Below are positions 7,404 through 14,738 of a DNA stretch of 35,990 bases, in pieces (positions within the stretch are counted from its first letter, which is position 1; each line of letters begins with the position of its first letter). The position numbers and the translations under genes were made by a program. Under the pieces are notes generated by a model that ran no database searches, was not told the DNA's origin, and worked only from the letters and a program-made list of their open reading frames with translations. This DNA is from a virus, in IMG/VR virus record IMGVR_UViG_3300035703_000242, positions 1 to 35,990 of that record, one strand, 5' to 3'.

Positions 7404-7627
7404 GGCTTGTCGGCCTTGGCGTCCAGCTTGTCGTTTATTCGCATCAACATCGTTTTGATCTCGTCGATGTCAGCGCGATAGTCGGCACGGGTTACGTACG
7501 TCAACGGCATGTTGCGCACGTCCTTGTCGAGCCGTTCAATGCTGCGGCTGATATTGTTGAGAATCCATCCGCCAAACACGCCGGCGATGCCGACGATAAT
7601 GTTGAATAGAATTTGCCCTTCGTCCAT
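7400..7627 (-). CDS. Small membrane protein of the lysis cassette (holin-like)
   Basis: 75 aa from ATG 7625-7627, preceded by GGAG at 7 bases; a longer frame to 7687 overlaps the neighbour and is less likely. An N-terminal membrane segment (residues about 6-24, ILFNIIVGIAGVFGGWIL) is followed by a charged helical region (SIERLDKDVRN ... DIDEIKTMLMRINDKLDAK) likely to be a coiled coil in the cytoplasm or periplasm. Position directly before the endolysin suggests a holin, antiholin or holin partner. It overlaps both neighbours by 1-4 bases. Confidence 0.75.
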   Translation of the reverse strand: MDEGQILFNIIVGIAGVFGGWILNNISRSIERLDKDVRNMPLTYVTRADYRADIDEIKTMLMRINDKLDAKADKP

Positions 7628-7806
7628 CACATGCTCCGTAGCACTAGGGTTACAAGCCAACTGATCAGTGCTCCGGCGGACAGCCATAGCAACTTCTCAA
7701 CCCAATCAACACGGCGCTCAAGCGAGCGCAACTTCGTCTCAACTGCTCGGACGCGATGGGTGTAATCGGTCTTGAGCAGCCGTAGGTCTTTGGTTTCGAC
7801 CGTCAT
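7627..7806 (-). CDS. XhlA-like coiled-coil plus C-terminal membrane protein
   Basis: 59 aa. The first ~40 residues are charged and helical (TKDLRLLKTDYTHRVRAVET, then KLRSLERRVDWVEK), followed by one C-terminal membrane segment (LLWLSAGALISWLVTLVLR). This is the shape of XhlA/BhlA-type holin accessory proteins. The start overlaps the stop of the upstream holin-like gene (ATGA) and the stop overlaps the next start (TGATG), which supports it as real. It may modulate hole formation; there is no direct evidence for this. Confidence 0.8.
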   Translation of the reverse strand: MTVETKDLRLLKTDYTHRVRAVETKLRSLERRVDWVEKLLWLSAGALISWLVTLVLRSM

Positions 7807-7997
7807 TTCGCCGCGAGCGGTTGCGTCGTCACGGCGCGTAGCGCCAGGTTAGCGATCGCGCCAGATAGCATAATCGCGGCGGCAACCTGCGAGCCGAACA
7901 GCGTCGTCAGATGCGCGCCCATCAGTTCCAGACCGCCGAGGATGGCGATCAATACGTTGAACCATACCGTTTTGGATTTAAGTGCGCCTTTGAGCAT
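7803..7997 (-). CDS. Holin-like small membrane protein
   Basis: 64 aa with two hydrophobic segments (about residues 10-27 WFNVLIAILGGLELMGA and 35-55 GSQVAAAIMLSGAIANLALRA) and basic N-terminus (MLKGALKSK). This fits a class II-type holin. It is the first gene of the lysis cassette (holin-like, XhlA-like, third membrane protein, endolysin, Rz, Rz1), 10 bp after the large ejection protein gene. Which of the three membrane proteins makes the lethal hole is not decided by sequence. Confidence 0.75.
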   Translation of the reverse strand: MLKGALKSKTVWFNVLIAILGGLELMGAHLTTLFGSQVAAAIMLSGAIANLALRAVTTQPLAAK

Positions 7998-8007
7998 GAT
8001 CGTCTCC

Positions 8008-9858
8008 TTACGGGGCCATTTGATTGCGTCGCGCCTCAGCCCCAGCTAGCGCGTTTGTTACCACCACGGCCGGTGCGGCCGCACGTTGCGCGGCAGCGCC
8101 ACCAGCACGGGCAATGCCCGTAACGCCTTGTACCGCGCCAGCGCGGCGCTGCGCAGCCTCAAGGGCTAGCGCCGCCGTCTCCGGCTGCAACATGTCGGTA
8201 GCGATCTCGATGGCAAGCTTGCGGTCGATCTTGCCCGCGAGCCGCTTGAGGATGGCGTTGGCCACGGTTGTCACGCGGTTAAGCAACGTCGGCAACTGCG
8301 CGCCACCGGCCGCTTCAACCAAGAGCTCTGTACCGGCGCGCTCGGCGCTCGGGCCAGCAGGACGGGCTGCGCGGGCTTGCTCGCGGTACTTAGCCTGACG
8401 AGCTAAGTCGCTGCGGATGTCCTCAACAATCTTGACCTGATCCGGCGTCAACACATCGGAGAGCTTCTCGTAGCGCGGCGCGCCAACGGTCGCCCGTTGG
8501 ATCGTCTGCGGTGCGGCCTCGACAGCACCGGCAAACGCGGCGGGGCGTAGCTTCTGTTCGCCTTGCAGCGCGGAGGTCAACTTGCTTTCAAGAAACTGAC
8601 CGACTTCCATCTGATTGATGGGCTTGCTGCGCGCTTGGAACGTGCTGCGGGCCGTGCCGTACTCCGGCACTTGGCCTTCCAACCAGTTGATAAAGTCTTT
8701 GCGAGTGCTTGCGATTTTGCTGGCTTCGACTTTGCCGATACCGTACGTGGCAGGGTTCTGGATAAGATCGTCCAGCGCCAACTTAACGTAGTGCATGTCG
8801 GCAGCGGTGTAGTTACCGCCCGAACCGAACGATGCGCCTTCTTCAGCGGCCAAAGTTTTAGCGCGTTCAAACGCTTGTTTCACTGACGGCCGCGCCTGCA
8901 AACTTTGCAGGGTGGCGTCCTCTACCACGGCCTTTGCGCCAGCTTGTCCGTACAGCAGCCGCGCTTCAGCCGCGCGAGCGTTGCGAGCCGCAGTAAGCTG
9001 CGCCTCAGTGCCGCCCACCTGACGCAGCGACGCCGCGCGAGCAGCATCTTGCGCCTGACGGCGAGCCATGTATTCAGACGGCAGAATCTTCTCAGCCGAC
9101 TCTTGCAGCGCAGAGAAGCGCGTTGCGCCTACAGGCGCCGCAGCCTCACCGGCGGTTGGCACCGCACCCGGCACGATCTCCGGCTGGTTGCGTAGCGCGT
9201 TAATGATCTCCGGTGCGCGACCTTCAGCGGCTTCCAACAGCACGTTGGCCTTACCGCCGATAGCCGTGCGCTCCAGCGCATTAAGGCCCGCGCGGCCTGC
9301 GATAGCGGCGGGGGCCGTTACCACACGCGTCGGGTCCGTCACCCGCGAGACGGTGCCGAGCACTTGACCGGTGCGGCCTGGCGCCGTAGCAGCCGCCGCA
9401 CCTGTCAGTGTCGATACGTCAGCGGCAAAGCCGACCGGATCGGTAGCGATGGTGTTCTTTAGCGCCTCGACGCTGCCGTAACGGTCGCGGTACAGGCCGC
9501 CTACCGCGTTGGCCTTTTGGATGAACTCCTCGGCCTTGTCGGGTCGAGCCATCCACTCGCGCGGGATGAACCGGGCATACGCGCCGGTCAACACTTCGCC
9601 GAGCTGCTCTAGCGTCTCGCGCGGCCGGGTCACAGCCGTATACAGGCCGCCCAACATCTGCATGCCGCTTTCGGGAATGTTGCTGATGGCCTCGCGGCCA
9701 ACCTGCGCCCAAGTGCGGCCAGCGGGCTCTGCGCCTACCGCGCCGCGCCCTTCGGTTGCCTCCCAAACAACTTTGTTGGGATCAATCGGCTCGTTCTTTT
9801 TGGGCTTTGCAGGTTTAGCCGGCGTTTCCCACTGAACTTTGCTTGGATCAATCGCCAT
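8008..9858 (-). CDS. Large internal virion/ejection protein (616 aa)
   Basis: 616 aa, very Ala/Arg/Glu-rich and helical, with no enzymatic motif seen. Start ATG 9856-9858 chosen because the residues before it (to 9900) lie in the upstream gene; the ATG overlaps that gene's end by 11 bp. The N-terminus carries two copies of a motif, IDPSKVQWE and IDPNKVVWE, about 24 residues apart and separated by a Lys/Pro stretch. The position at the end of the virion genes, just before lysis genes and after a gp7-like protein, matches P22 gp16/gp20 ejection proteins that leave the capsid with DNA. Function is by position and composition only. Confidence 0.8.
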   Translation of the reverse strand: MAIDPSKVQWETPAKPAKPKKNEPIDPNKVVWEATEGRGAVGAEPAGRTWAQVGREAISNIPESGMQMLGGLYTAVTRPRETLEQLGEVLTGAYARFIPREWMARPDKAEEFIQKANAVGGLYRDRYGSVEALKNTIATDPVGFAADVSTLTGAAAATAPGRTGQVLGTVSRVTDPTRVVTAPAAIAGRAGLNALERTAIGGKANVLLEAAEGRAPEIINALRNQPEIVPGAVPTAGEAAAPVGATRFSALQESAEKILPSEYMARRQAQDAARAASLRQVGGTEAQLTAARNARAAEARLLYGQAGAKAVVEDATLQSLQARPSVKQAFERAKTLAAEEGASFGSGGNYTAADMHYVKLALDDLIQNPATYGIGKVEASKIASTRKDFINWLEGQVPEYGTARSTFQARSKPINQMEVGQFLESKLTSALQGEQKLRPAAFAGAVEAAPQTIQRATVGAPRYEKLSDVLTPDQVKIVEDIRSDLARQAKYREQARAARPAGPSAERAGTELLVEAAGGAQLPTLLNRVTTVANAILKRLAGKIDRKLAIEIATDMLQPETAALALEAAQRRAGAVQGVTGIARAGGAAAQRAAAPAVVVTNALAGAEARRNQMAP

Positions 9859-11038
9859 ACTCGACGCTCCCGTCCGTGTATTCGACCACGGGGCGGCCAT
9901 TCAATGTACCGCGACGTTTGACTTGGCGAGCGACGGTGATTTCGGGATAGTAATCCAACACTTCAGGTTCTTTTTCCGCCAACCGCGTACGCTCAGTGTT
10001 GTAACGATTGATGACGTTACGTGCGGACTCGGCGTTGATGCGGATGATGCGACGGATACCTTCGGTGGTAAGCGTTTCTTCACCGGCCGCGATCTTTTTA
10101 GCAAACTCACGGTCAGCATCCGACAAGCCCGTACCGGCACCGAACGCGGTGATGCGCTCGGCAACCTGCTGGCCAACGCCAGCGAAGTACGCCTCGGTCG
10201 AAGCCACGTCGATGCCCGCAGCCTTAGCCACAGCCAAGCGTGCGTTAGCCAACGTGCCGGAGATAAACTTCGGATCATCAAGCAGCGGCAGAAGTTGCTG
10301 CGCGGACTGCAACGTGGTAGCTGCCGACTCCGCCTTGTCGCGGAACGTATCCAACCGCTTGCCAGCCGTTTCGCCCAGCGTTTCGCTGAACTTCTTACCG
10401 GCGGGCGGCAAGTTGACCGTAGTGCGCGAGGCACCCGCACCGGCGATACGCGCCTTCTGCGCCTCAACGTCTGCCGACATCGGCACAAACAGCTTGGCGC
10501 GTTCAGCAGCCGGAATCTGCGCTAAGAATTGCCCGCGCAATGCCGCTTGCAGTTCTTCAGGATTATCGGGCAGCGCGTTGGCTGCATAGTCGCGGAACTG
10601 CGGCACAATCGTGCCCTGCGCAATCATAAAGTCTACTTGATCAAGCACCTGCGCCTTAGTGGGCGGCGCTTCGCCGTATGCAAAGTCGCCGAGCATTTTT
10701 TGAAACCGGCCATAGTTTTCGTCAGCCAGTTTGGCCTGGGCGCCTTTAATTTCTAATCCCGTTTTCTCCGCCGTCGCACGTTTGCTAGCGAAGTCAGCCA
10801 TTGACGTAGCTAATTCAGCACCAGGTTTGCCAAAACGCATAAGTTGGTTCTGCGCTTCAGGCGTGCTCAGATCGGCAGTTGAAAGAAAGTTGCGGAAGTC
10901 CGCCTCGCGTTGCAAAGCAGCCAATTCTTGTGCTTCTTTGGTGCGCTGTGCTTTGAATTGCCGACCAGCTTCAAGACCTTGCACGTATTGGCCAAGGACG
11001 TTGACCGGCTCCAGTTGGGTTGCGCCGATGACTGCCAT
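9848..11038 (-). CDS. Ejection/internal virion protein (396 aa)
   Basis: 396 aa, helical and Gln/Ala/Glu-rich, with no catalytic motif recognised. The N-terminus (LGQYVQGLEAGRQFKAQR) and repeated heptad-like stretches suggest coiled-coil packing; an Ala/Gly-rich break at about 200-215 (RIAGAGASRTTVNLPPAGKK) separates two halves. The C-terminus (NGRPVVEYTDGSVEYGD) resembles short beta modules at the ends of phage DNA-ejection proteins. By gene order (gp7-like, this, 616-aa protein) it corresponds to P22 gp20/gp16 in role. It starts 3 bp after the 253-aa gene. Confidence 0.78.
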   Translation of the reverse strand: MAVIGATQLEPVNVLGQYVQGLEAGRQFKAQRTKEAQELAALQREADFRNFLSTADLSTPEAQNQLMRFGKPGAELATSMADFASKRATAEKTGLEIKGAQAKLADENYGRFQKMLGDFAYGEAPPTKAQVLDQVDFMIAQGTIVPQFRDYAANALPDNPEELQAALRGQFLAQIPAAERAKLFVPMSADVEAQKARIAGAGASRTTVNLPPAGKKFSETLGETAGKRLDTFRDKAESAATTLQSAQQLLPLLDDPKFISGTLANARLAVAKAAGIDVASTEAYFAGVGQQVAERITAFGAGTGLSDADREFAKKIAAGEETLTTEGIRRIIRINAESARNVINRYNTERTRLAEKEPEVLDYYPEITVARQVKRRGTLNGRPVVEYTDGSVEYGD

Positions 11039-11041
11039 GAC

Positions 11042-11803
11042 TTACCCCATATTCCCGTATTGCGGGCCCATGTAATTCAACGCCTGAAGATTAGCGCCGC
11101 CACCGGGCGCGCCGCCGGTCGGGCCAAAATACCCGCCTCGATACAGTCCGTAGCCCATCGCACCTTGGCCGAGGGCTTGGCTCAATGCGTTAGCTTGGCC
11201 AAGGTAGCCAGAAGCACGCGCCTGACCGCCCTGCATCAGCAGGTTGCCGACGTTGGCGCCCATCTGACCAGCCTGACCAGCGACCTGTTGCGTCGCCGTC
11301 TGCCCGGCACCGTAGAGGCTGCCGAGTGCGCCAAGACGGTTGCCGAGCAACGCCTGAGCGCGGTTAAAGGCGTTCATATATTCCTGTGAGCCCATCTCTT
11401 GACCGTAGCGCACACCCGCACGGATCGCACCGCCACCGAGCAACTGCCCTCGGGCGGCCTGCATGCGCTCCAGCGCCTTCTCGCCTTCTGCGAGACGGAA
11501 CGCGTAGCCAGGGTCCGTAGTCATCTGCTCCGCAGTAAAAGGCTGGCCTAGCGTGCCGTAGCCCGCTGTGCCCGGCTCACCGCCAATGCCCAGCATCCGC
11601 ATCAGTTCGTTCTGCGATGCGATACCGGCTTGGCGAAACGGCTCTTGTAGCTCAACCTGCCGTTCAAATGTTTGGCGTTGAACATCGGCGGCCTCTTGAG
11701 CGGCCTGTGTTTGCGCTTTGGCGGCCTTGCTGGCCCCCCGCGACGCGACGGCACCGCCAATGACGGCGCTGCCTAGGATTGCTGCTGCGGTTCCAATGGC
11801 CAT
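11042..11803 (-). CDS. gp7-like DNA transfer/ejection protein
   Basis: 253 aa. The N-terminus is a hydrophobic Gly/Ala segment (IGTAAAILGSAVIGGAVASRG) followed by an Ala/Gln helix (SKAAKAQTQAAQEAADVQRQ), and the body is rich in Gln/Gly/Ala with FERQVELQEPFRQAG and DPGYAFRLAEGEKALERM. This pattern is common to podovirus proteins annotated as DNA transfer proteins (P22 gp7-like), which insert into the host envelope at ejection. The start overlaps the GNAT gene stop as TAATG. Assigned by family resemblance and position. Confidence 0.82.
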   Translation of the reverse strand: MAIGTAAAILGSAVIGGAVASRGASKAAKAQTQAAQEAADVQRQTFERQVELQEPFRQAGIASQNELMRMLGIGGEPGTAGYGTLGQPFTAEQMTTDPGYAFRLAEGEKALERMQAARGQLLGGGAIRAGVRYGQEMGSQEYMNAFNRAQALLGNRLGALGSLYGAGQTATQQVAGQAGQMGANVGNLLMQGGQARASGYLGQANALSQALGQGAMGYGLYRGGYFGPTGGAPGGGANLQALNYMGPQYGNMG

Positions 11804-12261
11804 TACGCCACCTCTCTCATAAACGTGCGTTCCATAGGACGAAACCCTTTGCGTGCATAAAGATTAGCCATCTTGCCTGCGCGCTCATCTTCAAGGGCAA
11901 TCATAAAAAGAGCGGTTGCATTTTTTGCGATTGCCCACGATTCGATCATATCGTACATGGCTTGACCTGCCCCTTTGCCTCGCGCTACGGGCGTCAGCCA
12001 CCACCACAACTCCTGCACTACCATACTGGAAGGGCTGAAGTACATAGGGTAAAACAATGCGCCGGCGATTCCAATAATTTCGCCGTCATCTTCGGCCAGC
12101 CACACACCAATGTTGGGGTTCTGCACGGCCTGTAAAAAAAAGTCGGCATAGCCCTCATCGTCAAACGGGATAACGCCATGCACCGGGGACGCCGCGTGAA
12201 ACGCCTGCGCCAACGGCAGGTATCGCGGAAAATCCTCGGCGATTGCATTGCGTACGATCAC
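11803..12261 (-). CDS. GNAT-family N-acetyltransferase
   Basis: 152 aa, close to the standard GNAT length. The acetyl-CoA loop RGKGAG (94-99) follows the beta4 strand (VVQELWWWLTPVA), the IGVWLAEDDGEIIGIAG strand pair precedes it, and LYARKGF near the C-terminus is the usual GNAT helix-strand ending. It transfers an acetyl group from acetyl-CoA to an amine; the substrate is unknown. It sits among virion genes between tail-tip proteins and ejection proteins, so it may act on a virion or host protein late in infection. Similar GNATs are seen in many podovirus structural operons. Confidence 0.88.
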   Translation of the reverse strand: MIVRNAIAEDFPRYLPLAQAFHAASPVHGVIPFDDEGYADFFLQAVQNPNIGVWLAEDDGEIIGIAGALFYPMYFSPSSMVVQELWWWLTPVARGKGAGQAMYDMIESWAIAKNATALFMIALEDERAGKMANLYARKGFRPMERTFMREVA

Positions 12262-12593
12262 GACACTTCGCGTCCCGAGCAGCGGATGTTGATGGCGGAC
12301 CCGGTGCCCGCCAATGTCGAGATGGCTCCGCCTGGGGCCAGCGCTTGACCGACGAGTTCAGGGAACGTGTACGTCTCGGACGGCAGCAACGTCTTGGCCT
12401 TGACGATCAAGTTCTGGTTGCCGGCGTTGTCAAACGACGTGACGATGTTGACTGACAGCGTAGCGGCCGAACTGCTGTAGTTAGTGGCCGTGAACTTGTC
12501 AATAATGGCCGACACGTTGGTCGCCGTGTACTGCGTCGTCTGCGACGCCTCGGCAATTTTTGCCGGTATCAAGACTTTTACGCTAACTGCCAT
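12258..12593 (-). CDS. Small beta-rich virion-associated protein (111 aa)
   Basis: 111 aa, no domain recognised. It is Ser/Thr/Ala-rich with predicted beta strands (AATLSVNIVTSFDNAGNQNL, LLPSETYTFPELVGQAL) and reads like a small jelly-roll or Ig-like module. Proteins of this form are seen near tail genes of podoviruses, where they may decorate fibres. It overlaps the GNAT start by 4 bp and starts 9 bp after the glycine-rich gene. Confidence 0.72.
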   Translation of the reverse strand: MAVSVKVLIPAKIAEASQTTQYTATNVSAIIDKFTATNYSSSAATLSVNIVTSFDNAGNQNLIVKAKTLLPSETYTFPELVGQALAPGGAISTLAGTGSAINIRCSGREVS

Positions 12594-12601
12594 GTGTCAC
12601 C

Positions 12602-13234
12602 TTAGAATGTAAAGACCATGCGGACACGGCCATTTAGACCGGCTTCGCCGTCAAAGAACTCGCCGCCATTGCCACCGGCACCTGCCGTCAGCGACGCGTC
12701 ACCTGCAATCCCTGTAGCTCCGGCTTGCGTATAAAGCGCACCGCCGTTGCCGGGGGTGTTGGTGGTGTTACCGCCGCTCGCTGCACCGCCCGCGCCTTGG
12801 CTGGCAAATTGGCCCGAGTCGCCACCGTTACCGCCATTAGCGGTCATAGTCGTAATGGTATACGTACCGCTGTAGACGTTACTAAACGTGCCGGGATTGC
12901 CGTTTTGCGAGAACGCCGTACCGCCAGCGCCGCCGGTTCCGACCGTATAGCTGATGGTTTTAAGGGCGTCTCCAGCAGTCAATACTAGAACGGTTTTGCT
13001 ATAGCCACCGCCACCACCACCACCGCCGGGGAACACTTCCGGTTCGCCAGGAGCAATAAAGCCAAGATAGCCATAGCCACCGCCACCGCCGGAGCCCCAA
13101 ACCTGAATGGTCACGCCCGTTGCACCGGTGGGAATCGTAACAGCGCCTGGACCCGGCTCCGTAAAGTCAAAAACGCCAGCCCCAGCGCCGCCGGTGCTGC
13201 CGTTAATGAACGCTGTTAGGGTTGCGCCGCCCAT
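12602..13234 (-). CDS. Glycine-rich tail-fibre-type protein
   Basis: 210 aa dominated by glycine tracts (GGGGGYGYLG, GGGGGGGGYSK, GGNGGDSG) with regularly placed Tyr/Thr. It starts with a short FDFTEPGPGAVTIPTGATG segment and ends in a compact VRMVFTF strand. Glycine-rich domains of this sort occur in adhesin tips and tail-fibre-associated proteins, where polyglycine-II helices may form. It follows the head-binding fibre gene directly (shared base at 13234), so it is probably part of the same receptor apparatus. Confidence 0.8.
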   Translation of the reverse strand: MGGATLTAFINGSTGGAGAGVFDFTEPGPGAVTIPTGATGVTIQVWGSGGGGGYGYLGFIAPGEPEVFPGGGGGGGGYSKTVLVLTAGDALKTISYTVGTGGAGGTAFSQNGNPGTFSNVYSGTYTITTMTANGGNGGDSGQFASQGAGGAASGGNTTNTPGNGGALYTQAGATGIAGDASLTAGAGGNGGEFFDGEAGLNGRVRMVFTF

Positions 13235-14034
13235 TAGGTCAAGCCTGCTCCGCTAATCAGCCAAGAGGTCGCGCCGATCTTAACGCAGGTTGCCACGCCG
13301 TTGCGGGCTAGTGTCCGCGTGCCGGTCGTAGTGCTGTTAACCAGCGTCAACGTGTCTGACGTAATAGCAATCGACAATGCCGACGCATTGACGTTAATAA
13401 TGATTACTACCGTGCCAAGCGGAAATGGCACATCCGCGTTAGACGGGATGGTCAGCGTTATGCTACTGCCGTTCATTACGATTGACTTTGCCGCATCCGA
13501 CGCAATTAACGTGTAGTTAGTCGTCTTACTGTTCTGCGGCGCGTCGCGGTAGCCAACCGGATAATTAGTATTTGACGGCGCGTTGTCAGGAATCAGCGCG
13601 GTGCCCGTAAACGTCGGGCTCGCAATCGGTGCGTAGGTTGCCGCAGCAGCGGTCGTTGACAGCGCGTCGGTGATGCCGTAACCCGAAAGAGTTGTCGGCG
13701 TGCCGGTCACGTTAGACCAAGCAATACCCGCAATCGTCAAATCATTAACGCCTGAAATATCATCATAAACGCCAATTTGTACGCCTGCGGCGGTTTGCAG
13801 CAGGAATTTGTAACTAATCGCTTGCGATAGCCAAATTTCCGCAGGCACGCGTCCCGTGGAATCGAGCACAATCGGGTTAGTGTGCGCAGTGCTACCGCTA
13901 ATGCTGGTGTACGTGGCTTCTGGCGTAGTCGTACCGGCCGTGTAGGTAAAGATGCGACCACCCGACAACGGATTGCCCGCGCTATCAAAAAACTGTGCGC
14001 CGGCACCCGCCAGCGGGGAGAGAAAAACGGTCAT
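13234..14034 (-). CDS. Tail fibre with P22-tailspike-like head-binding N-terminus
   Basis: 266 aa. The N-terminus (FLSPLAGAGAQFFDSAGNPL, then SGGRIFTYTAGTTTPEATYT, then NPIVLDSTGRVPAEIWL) is a widespread particle-binding module of podovirus tail fibres. The middle holds Ala/Pro/Thr repeats (SPTFTGTALIPDNAP), and the C-terminus is beta-rich (SSITLTIPSNADVPFPLGTV), resembling bacterial and phage fibre ends. It probably attaches to the tail by the N-terminus. It overlaps its upstream neighbour by 4 bp. Confidence 0.83.
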   Translation of the reverse strand: MTVFLSPLAGAGAQFFDSAGNPLSGGRIFTYTAGTTTPEATYTSISGSTAHTNPIVLDSTGRVPAEIWLSQAISYKFLLQTAAGVQIGVYDDISGVNDLTIAGIAWSNVTGTPTTLSGYGITDALSTTAAAATYAPIASPTFTGTALIPDNAPSNTNYPVGYRDAPQNSKTTNYTLIASDAAKSIVMNGSSITLTIPSNADVPFPLGTVVIIINVNASALSIAITSDTLTLVNSTTTGTRTLARNGVATCVKIGATSWLISGAGLT

Positions 14035-14738
14035 ATATTCACCTGATTAACGGTAAGAATAATTGACGGAATGGCCGGTACTGGCGCAGCCGCCGCAAAG
14101 TATTGAATACGAATATCCGCACTGTCAACGGCGTACATTAACTGCATGTAATCGCCGTTAGACATTTCTACAAATGCGTTTGCAGCCACGAAGATTTCAG
14201 CATCATTACCTTTGATGCGCACACGCGAAGCTGAGTCGGGAATATCTGTGCCATTTTTGCGGAACCATACATCGAAAATCCCGTCACCACCCGACGTTTT
14301 GTCTAATTGAATTGAAAACGCAAAGTTATAGATGCCGGGATTTTGTATAAAAATTTGCGACGTTGTTGTTCCACGACGAACGCCTCGCGAAAACCCCGTA
14401 GTATTGAATGTAATTGCATACGCCGTGCCGGTTCCCCCCGGTATTTGCGTTGTAGTGTCGTAAAACTGGCCGTAATTAGCAGGTACAGTAGGCTGTACGG
14501 GCGGCGTTAATTCCAGCGCCTCAATGCGCGACTGCGCGACAGCAAGCTCCGCTTCAGTAGCGGCGTCGCTAAACGGCGCCAATTCAAGGTCAGCAAGCGA
14601 AATAGCCGTCGTACCGCCGCCCGTCAGTTGGAACTGGTTGTTAAGGAACCGGAACCATTCGCGCGAAATAACGCCCGTGCGCTCATCAACGAACGGCACG
14701 CGAGGCGCCGGGATGTTGGTGGTATTGGGTACAGTCAT
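14031..14738 (-). CDS. Minor tail protein with C1q/TNF-like C-terminal domain
   Basis: 235 aa. The N-terminus (PFVDERTGVISREWFRFLNN) is a common leader of podovirus virion proteins placed after the gp10-like gene. A coiled segment follows (SDAATEAELAVAQSRIEALE). Residues ~100-235 form a beta-rich module ending in DYMQLMYAVDSADIRIQYFA, the style of trimeric C1q/TNF jelly rolls. In P22 this position holds the tail needle gp26, but no heptad needle is apparent here, so a different tail-tip or fibre role is likely. Confidence 0.75.
   Translation of the reverse strand: MTVPNTTNIPAPRVPFVDERTGVISREWFRFLNNQFQLTGGGTTAISLADLELAPFSDAATEAELAVAQSRIEALELTPPVQPTVPANYGQFYDTTTQIPGGTGTAYAITFNTTGFSRGVRRGTTTSQIFIQNPGIYNFAFSIQLDKTSGGDGIFDVWFRKNGTDIPDSASRVRIKGNDAEIFVAANAFVEMSNGDYMQLMYAVDSADIRIQYFAAAAPVPAIPSIILTVNQVNI

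Noticed and set aside
9839-10525. 228-aa plus-strand frame
   Set aside because: Antisense to the 396-aa ejection protein, composition typical of shadows.
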